Assembly (NCBI GenBank): GCA_019420505.1
Contig: JAHZHC010000027.1
Location: 246,584-310,583 of the forward strand
Direction: 5' to 3'
DNA length: 64,000 nucleotides
From: Ruminococcus sp.
GTDB taxonomy: Bacteria; Bacillota; Clostridia; Oscillospirales; Ruminococcaceae
The stretch's first letter is position 1, and every line of letters begins with the position of its first letter. The notes under the pieces are model-generated. The model had not been told where the DNA came from, did no database searches, and saw nothing but the letters and a program-made list of their open reading frames with translations. Made by a program: the position numbers and the translations under genes. Positions 59,636 to 64,000 of the stretch are shown here, one piece after another.

Positions 59636-60903
59636 CAGAAAACATTTTTAATATAGATGAAAAAATTCTTGCTCACGCAAGACAAGCAGAAGCGGAATGT
59701 TCGGAAATGTTTACAGAAATTGATCGTATTGCGGAATATAACGGTCAGAAGGTGCTGAAAGCCTTTATTGACAACAGAGTTTCCGAAAGCTGTCTTAAGG
59801 GTACAACAGGATATGGTTACGGGGATATGGGGAGAGATACTATCGATAAGGTATTTGCACAGGCGTTAGGCGGAGAGGATGCAATTGTGAGGCACACATT
59901 TGTCAATGGAACGCATGCTTTGTCTACTGCCCTTTTCGGAGTGCTGAGAATGGGTGATACCATGCTGGCAATGACGGGTAAGCCCTATGATACCCTTGAG
60001 GAAGTAATCGGTATAAGAGGCGAACAGGGAAAAGGTTCACTTAAGGATTTCGGAGTAAAATATATTCAGACAGATCTGATCGATGAAAAATATCCTGATT
60101 ATGATAAACTTGCTGAGCTTGCAAAATCTGCAAAGGTGGGTTATATCCAGCGTTCAAGAGGATATTCTCTCAGACCGTCGCTATGTATTGAAGTAATAGA
60201 AAAAATGATAAAAACAGTTAAGAATGCAAATCCGGATATTATAGTGATGGTGGATAACTGTTATGGTGAATTTGTGGAAAGAAACGAACCGCTTTCGGTG
60301 GGTGCGGATTTAATTATTGGTTCTTTGATAAAAAATCCCGGAGGCGGAATAGCTTCGACAGGCGGATATATTTGCGGAAGAGCAGATCTGGTTGAAAAAT
60401 GTGCTGATCGTCTTACCTGTGTAGGAATGGGAAAAGAAGTCGGTTGTTCGCTTAATCAGAACAGAGAAATGCTGTTAGGTTTTTTTATGGCGCCTCAAAC
60501 GGTTGCCTGTTCATTAAAGACATCTGTTTTTGCATGCAGGTTTTTTGAAAAATTAGGATATAAGACGCTTCCTGAGAGCAATGAGAAAAGGACGGATATT
60601 ATTGCTTCAATATTGCTTGAAAATGAAGAAAACCTCACCGCTTTCTGTCAGGGAATACAAAAGGGATCACCGATAGATTCATATGTTACACCGGAAGCCT
60701 GGGATATGCCCGGATATGACAGCAAGGTGATTATGGCAGCAGGAGCTTTTACTATGGGCGCTTCTATAGAATTATCGGCAGACGCTCCGATAAGGCCTCC
60801 GTTTGCAGCATGGCTTCAGGGCGGTATAACTTATCCCTCAGGAAAGATGGGAGTTATGATAGCTGCACAGGAAATGTATAACAGAGGATTAATTAAATTT
60901 TAA
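59632..60903 (+). CDS. PLP-dependent methionine gamma-lyase-like protein (YnbB / aluminium resistance family)
   Basis: A 423-residue protein with the fold-type I pattern of the YnbB family: GYGYGDMGRDTIDKVFAQAL near the N terminus, RHTFVNGTHALSTALFGVL, VMVDNCYGEFVE and the PLP lysine in DLIIGSLIKNPGGGIASTGG. Members are encoded near glnR/hfq or cell-wall genes in Firmicutes, and their substrate is uncertain. The annotation aluminium resistance is historical. It starts four bases inside the end of the GNAT gene. Confidence 0.88.
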   Translation: MTENIFNIDEKILAHARQAEAECSEMFTEIDRIAEYNGQKVLKAFIDNRVSESCLKGTTGYGYGDMGRDTIDKVFAQALGGEDAIVRHTFVNGTHALSTALFGVLRMGDTMLAMTGKPYDTLEEVIGIRGEQGKGSLKDFGVKYIQTDLIDEKYPDYDKLAELAKSAKVGYIQRSRGYSLRPSLCIEVIEKMIKTVKNANPDIIVMVDNCYGEFVERNEPLSVGADLIIGSLIKNPGGGIASTGGYICGRADLVEKCADRLTCVGMGKEVGCSLNQNREMLLGFFMAPQTVACSLKTSVFACRFFEKLGYKTLPESNEKRTDIIASILLENEENLTAFCQGIQKGSPIDSYVTPEAWDMPGYDSKVIMAAGAFTMGASIELSADAPIRPPFAAWLQGGITYPSGKMGVMIAAQEMYNRGLIKF

Positions 60904-60925
60904 TGTACGAAAGGGTTGATAACTG

Positions 60926-61885
60926 ATGGCAGAGGTTTTTACAGTCACAATTAAGGAAATTGTCGAACAGCTTCGGCTGGAAATGATTTATACTCATAAG
61001 GATATAGGAAAGCTTCAGATCTCTGATAATGACTGTAACCGTCCCGGTTTACAGCTTATGGGCTTTTATGAATATTTCAATGCTGAGCGTATTCAGATTT
61101 GTGGAAATATGGAATTTGCTTATTTGGCTTCGCTTGATGAAAACACCAGATATCAGCGAATTGAAGCATTGTTTGCTACAAAGATTCCGTTGTTTATCGT
61201 AGCAAGAGGTCATGAGGTTTATCCTGAAATGATTGAACTTGCAAAGAAATATGATATTCCTGTGGCAAGAACTCCTGACAGTACAACTGAATTTATTGCT
61301 GCTCTTATCGGTTTTCTTAATGTAAGGCTTGCACCGAGAATTACAAGACACGGCGTTCTTATTGAAGTATATGGTGAAGGTCTTCTTATTGTCGGTGAAA
61401 GCGGAGTAGGAAAATCAGAATGTGCTATTGAGCTTGTAAAAAGAGGTCACCGACTTGTTGCAGATGATGCTGTGGAAATCAGAAGAACATCAAATGTTAC
61501 CCTTGTTGGTTCATCTCCTGATAATATCAGGCATTTTCTTGAACTGCGTGGTATCGGAATTATAAATACCAGACGGCTCTTTGGTATGGGTGCAATCAAG
61601 GTAAGTGAAAAGATTGATCTTATTGTTGAGCTTGAGCCATGGGATTCCAATAAAATTTACGACAGAATGGGCGTCGATAATGAATATACAACAATTCTTG
61701 GAGTCAAGGTACCAAGTCTTACAATTCCAATTAAACCGGGCAGAAATCTTGCGGTTATCCTTGAGGTTGCGGCAATGAACAACCGTCAGAAGAAAATGGG
61801 ATATAATGCGGCTCAGGAGCTTCTTGATAACCTTGGACTTCAGATGGACACTAAGGATAAGGTTAAAAACTGGGACGATGTCTGA
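60926..61885 (+). CDS. hprK: HPr kinase/phosphorylase
   Basis: A 319-residue protein with the P-loop GESGVGKSE and the family signature EVYGEGLLIVGESGVGKSEC, plus LRGIGIINTRRLFGMGAI and the C-terminal EVAAMNNRQKKMGYNAA. HprK phosphorylates Ser-46 of HPr with ATP and removes it again, the key step of carbon catabolite control in Firmicutes. The start has GAAAGGG upstream. It heads the conserved hprK-PHP-murB-rapZ cluster. Confidence 0.95.
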   Translation: MAEVFTVTIKEIVEQLRLEMIYTHKDIGKLQISDNDCNRPGLQLMGFYEYFNAERIQICGNMEFAYLASLDENTRYQRIEALFATKIPLFIVARGHEVYPEMIELAKKYDIPVARTPDSTTEFIAALIGFLNVRLAPRITRHGVLIEVYGEGLLIVGESGVGKSECAIELVKRGHRLVADDAVEIRRTSNVTLVGSSPDNIRHFLELRGIGIINTRRLFGMGAIKVSEKIDLIVELEPWDSNKIYDRMGVDNEYTTILGVKVPSLTIPIKPGRNLAVILEVAAMNNRQKKMGYNAAQELLDNLGLQMDTKDKVKNWDDV

Positions 61886-61911
61886 TAAATTTATTGCGGG
61901 AGATAATGAAG

Positions 61912-62634
61912 ATGAAAATACAAGCAGATTTGCATACTCATACTATTGCGTCAACTCATGCTTATTCTACTATTACAGAAAATTGTGAATGGGCTTCAAA
62001 ATATGGTCTTAAAGCTATTGCAATGACCGATCATGCTATGTCGATGCCGGATTCACCCCACAGATGGCATTTTGAAAATTTAGACGTTATTCCAAGGGAA
62101 ATTTCAGGGGTAACGGTATTAAAGGGGATTGAGGCAAATATAATGAATATTGACGGTGAGATTGATGCTGATGACAGTTTTTTAAGCAAGTTGGAATGGG
62201 TTGTTGCTTCAATGCACAGTCAGGTAATAGAAAAAGATACACTTGAAAATATTACGAAAGCTTATATTAATGTATGTAAAAATCCTCATGTGGACGTTAT
62301 AGGTCACTGCACGAGTGATGAGTTTTATTTTGACTATGAAAAAGGCGTAAAGGCTTTTAAGGAATATGAAAAACTGATTGAAATCAATGAAAGTTCAATT
62401 AAAAACAAAAAAGGTTCCCGCAAAAATTGTTATGAAATTTTAAAGCTTTGTAAAAAGTATGAGGTGCCTGTGGTTGTGGATTCCGACAGTCATTTCTGTC
62501 AGAATATCGGACAGACTCCAAATGCTTTTCAAATTATTGACGAACTTGATTTCCCCGAAAAATTGATCGTTAATACGGATTGGAACAAGCTGAGAGAGTT
62601 TATTTTAAATAAAAGAAAAAATCTTGATATTTAA
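61912..62634 (+). CDS. PHP-domain phosphatase-like protein (YcdX type)
   Basis: A 240-residue metal-dependent hydrolase of the PHP family. IQADLHTHTIASTHAYSTI carries the HxH ligands, AIAMTDHAMSM the next His, VLKGIEANIMNIDGE the Glu, ASMHSQVIEKDTLEN and VDVIGHCTSDE follow, and VPVVVDSDSHF the late Asp/His. It probably hydrolyses a phosphoester in the cytoplasm. ATG 61912 is best spaced from GGGAG. It lies between hprK and murB, as in many Clostridia. Confidence 0.88.
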   Translation: MKIQADLHTHTIASTHAYSTITENCEWASKYGLKAIAMTDHAMSMPDSPHRWHFENLDVIPREISGVTVLKGIEANIMNIDGEIDADDSFLSKLEWVVASMHSQVIEKDTLENITKAYINVCKNPHVDVIGHCTSDEFYFDYEKGVKAFKEYEKLIEINESSIKNKKGSRKNCYEILKLCKKYEVPVVVDSDSHFCQNIGQTPNAFQIIDELDFPEKLIVNTDWNKLREFILNKRKNLDI

Positions 62635-62697
62635 ATCTTTTTAATTTATATAGTTTTATACTCATTTTTTATTAAAACGAAAGGCTTGATTTATGTA

Positions 62698-63603
62698 ATG
62701 GAAATTCAAGATATCTGTAATTTAGCAGAGCAGAACGGCTGTAAGGTGTCGTATAATAAAATGCTCAAGGAATATACTTCTTTTAAAATCGGAGGAGAAT
62801 GCCCTGCAATCATTGAGGTTAATTCGTCAGAGGCTTTTGGAAGTCTTATAAAAACCTGTGTGGATAATAATATAAAATATCTTGTTATCGGAAAAGGCTC
62901 TAATATGCTTTGTGACGATAAGGGTTTTAACGGAATTGTTTTTCATGTGGGAAATGATTTTTCTGAAATCAGGCTTTGTGATGAGGTAATTGAAGTTGAG
63001 GCAGGATGCAGTCTTATGAAGCTTTGCAGATTTGCTATGGATAATTCTTTGTCAGGATTAGAATTTGCTTATGGAATTCCGGGAAGTGTAGGCGGCGCAA
63101 TTTATATGAATGCCGGCGCTTACGGCGGAGAAATAAAGGACGTAATTCAGTCTGTTGAATATCTGGATCTGAACGGAAATGTTGGTACATATTCAATGGA
63201 CGAATTGGATTTATCTTATCGTCACAGTATATTTCAGAATAATAATTATTTGATTTTAAAAGGCTGTTTTAAGCTTAAAAAAGGTGTAAGGACTGAAATT
63301 GAAGCAAAAATGACAGATCTGATGGGAAGAAGAAAATCCAAACAGCCCCTTGATTATCCTAATGCGGGGTCAACGTTCAAACGGCCGGAAGGTCAGTTTG
63401 CGGGAAAACTTATTCAGGATTGCGGGCTTAAAGGCTTTTCATCAGGAGGGGCAATGGTTTCAGAAAAGCACAGCGGTTTTGTTATTAATTATGATAATGC
63501 AACAAGTGAAGATGTAAAACAGGTTATTCAGCATGTGCAGAAAACCGTTAAAGATAAAACCGGATATTTTCTTGATTGTGAAGTGAAAATAATTCCGTAT
63601 TAA
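62698..63603 (+). CDS. murB: UDP-N-acetylenolpyruvoylglucosamine reductase
   Basis: A 301-residue type II MurB that reduces UDP-GlcNAc-enolpyruvate to UDP-MurNAc with NADPH and FAD. Characteristic parts: KEYTSFKIGGECPAIIEVNS, YLVIGKGSNMLCDDKGFNGI, EFAYGIPGSVGGAIYMNAGA, LSYRHSIFQNN, NAGSTFKRPEGQFAGKLIQD and the active-site Ser in GAMVSEKHSGFVINYDNAT. The frame is open from TTG 62686, but ATG 62698 is more likely. It is followed 22 bases later by rapZ. Confidence 0.95.
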   Translation: MEIQDICNLAEQNGCKVSYNKMLKEYTSFKIGGECPAIIEVNSSEAFGSLIKTCVDNNIKYLVIGKGSNMLCDDKGFNGIVFHVGNDFSEIRLCDEVIEVEAGCSLMKLCRFAMDNSLSGLEFAYGIPGSVGGAIYMNAGAYGGEIKDVIQSVEYLDLNGNVGTYSMDELDLSYRHSIFQNNNYLILKGCFKLKKGVRTEIEAKMTDLMGRRKSKQPLDYPNAGSTFKRPEGQFAGKLIQDCGLKGFSSGGAMVSEKHSGFVINYDNATSEDVKQVIQHVQKTVKDKTGYFLDCEVKIIPY

Positions 63604-63625
63604 GCGTAAAAAGGAGGTTGATTTA

Positions 63626-64000
63626 ATGCAGTTTATAATTGTAACCGGAATGTCCGGTTCGGGAAAATCAAGCGCTGTAAATGTATTGGAAGATATCGGA
63701 TATTATTGTATTGATAATATGCCTCCTGAGCTTATAAGCAAGTTTGCTGATATATGTGCTCAGTCGGAGGGGAAAATAGACAAGGTGGCATTTGTTGTAG
63801 ATGTAAGAGGGGGAGATTTATTTCTTAAGCTTCAGGATACGGTTTCTTTGCTTAAATCGGAACATATTAATCTTAAGATACTTTTTCTCGATTCTTCTGA
63901 TGACGTTATAGTGAGAAGATATAAGGAAACAAGAAGAAAGCACCCTCTTGATGAAGTTTCTTACGGCAACATCAGAAAAGCAATTGAAACTGAACGTGAA
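63626..64000 (+). CDS. rapZ: RapZ (YvcJ) nucleotide-binding protein, 5' part
   Basis: The first 125 codons of a RapZ/YvcJ protein, cut by the window end. It has the Walker A motif VTGMSGSGKSSAVNVLEDIG, the family marker YYCIDNMPPELISKF, AFVVDVRGG and FLDSSDDVIVRRYKETRRKH. RapZ-type proteins bind GTP/ATP; in E. coli the homologue guides decay of the GlmZ small RNA, while in Firmicutes YvcJ affects competence. An AAGGAGG site lies upstream. In other Firmicutes yvcK and whiA usually follow. Confidence 0.93.
   Translation, partial: MQFIIVTGMSGSGKSSAVNVLEDIGYYCIDNMPPELISKFADICAQSEGKIDKVAFVVDVRGGDLFLKLQDTVSLLKSEHINLKILFLDSSDDVIVRRYKETRRKHPLDEVSYGNIRKAIETERE

Noticed and set aside
1..64000. CRISPR array
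   Set aside because: No regularly spaced short direct repeats were found; the only close repeats are the 44-bp triplet and the 14-bp pair described.

Overview
The window looks like a chromosomal segment of a low-GC Clostridia species, most likely a Ruminococcus-like member of the Oscillospirales. The basis is the gene content: an hprK-PHP-murB-rapZ cluster, tandem M42 peptidases, a DUF1854 ABC-transporter set and a secreted protein built of tandem ~120-residue modules. AGGAGG ribosome binding sites and TTGACA-17-TATAAT promoters are common throughout. Genus is inference; no 16S rRNA is present.

Layout. (1) 1-2.2 kb: three GNAT acetyltransferase genes and a frame-broken remnant. (2) 2.4-7 kb: a leftward gene for a secreted six-module protein, and a rightward PAPS-reductase-like/ParB-like pair (IbrA/IbrB type). 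(3) 7-13.8 kb: a PII-like protein, prmA, a three-gene ABC importer (lipoprotein, permease, ATPase), and a secreted GH25 lysozyme with Fn3 repeats. (4) 13.9-43.1 kb: a phage-tail-derived island. (5) 43.2-64 kb: tRNA-Leu(CAA), then housekeeping genes (Lrp regulator, aminotransferase, ispE, a frame-broken radical-SAM gene, HD protein, attenuated ABC exporter pair with DUF1854 protein, tarI/ispD-like gene, prs-like gene, murD, two M42 peptidases, GNAT, PLP enzyme, hprK, PHP, murB, rapZ).

The island is the most interesting part. Its leftward arm encodes a large single-chain RNA polymerase of the YonO/QDE-1 kind, with a DNDGD active-site motif preceded by an RAP..H segment as in bacterial beta-prime. 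Next come an overlapping two-zinc-ribbon protein and then a non-contractile tail module: tail terminator-like, tail-assembly, tail tube-like, overlapping tail chaperone-like ORFs, tape measure, distal tail, hub and OB-fold proteins. A CHAP endolysin and two holin-like proteins end the arm. I see no portal, terminase, capsid, protease, sheath or canonical integrase gene. The rightward arm starts at a sigma-A promoter carrying two LexA-type boxes. The arrangement suggests an SOS-controlled, F-type tailocin-like particle that may use its own RNA polymerase for late expression. A decaying prophage is the main alternative, and several broken small genes in the island support it in part.

The tape measure gene is split by about 2.5 kb containing a recognisable group I intron core: P1 with a U-G pair at the splice site, then P4-P5-P4'-P6-P7-P8-P7'. 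The intron carries three small zinc-ribbon protein genes with their own promoters. Two of these are near-identical tandem duplicates.
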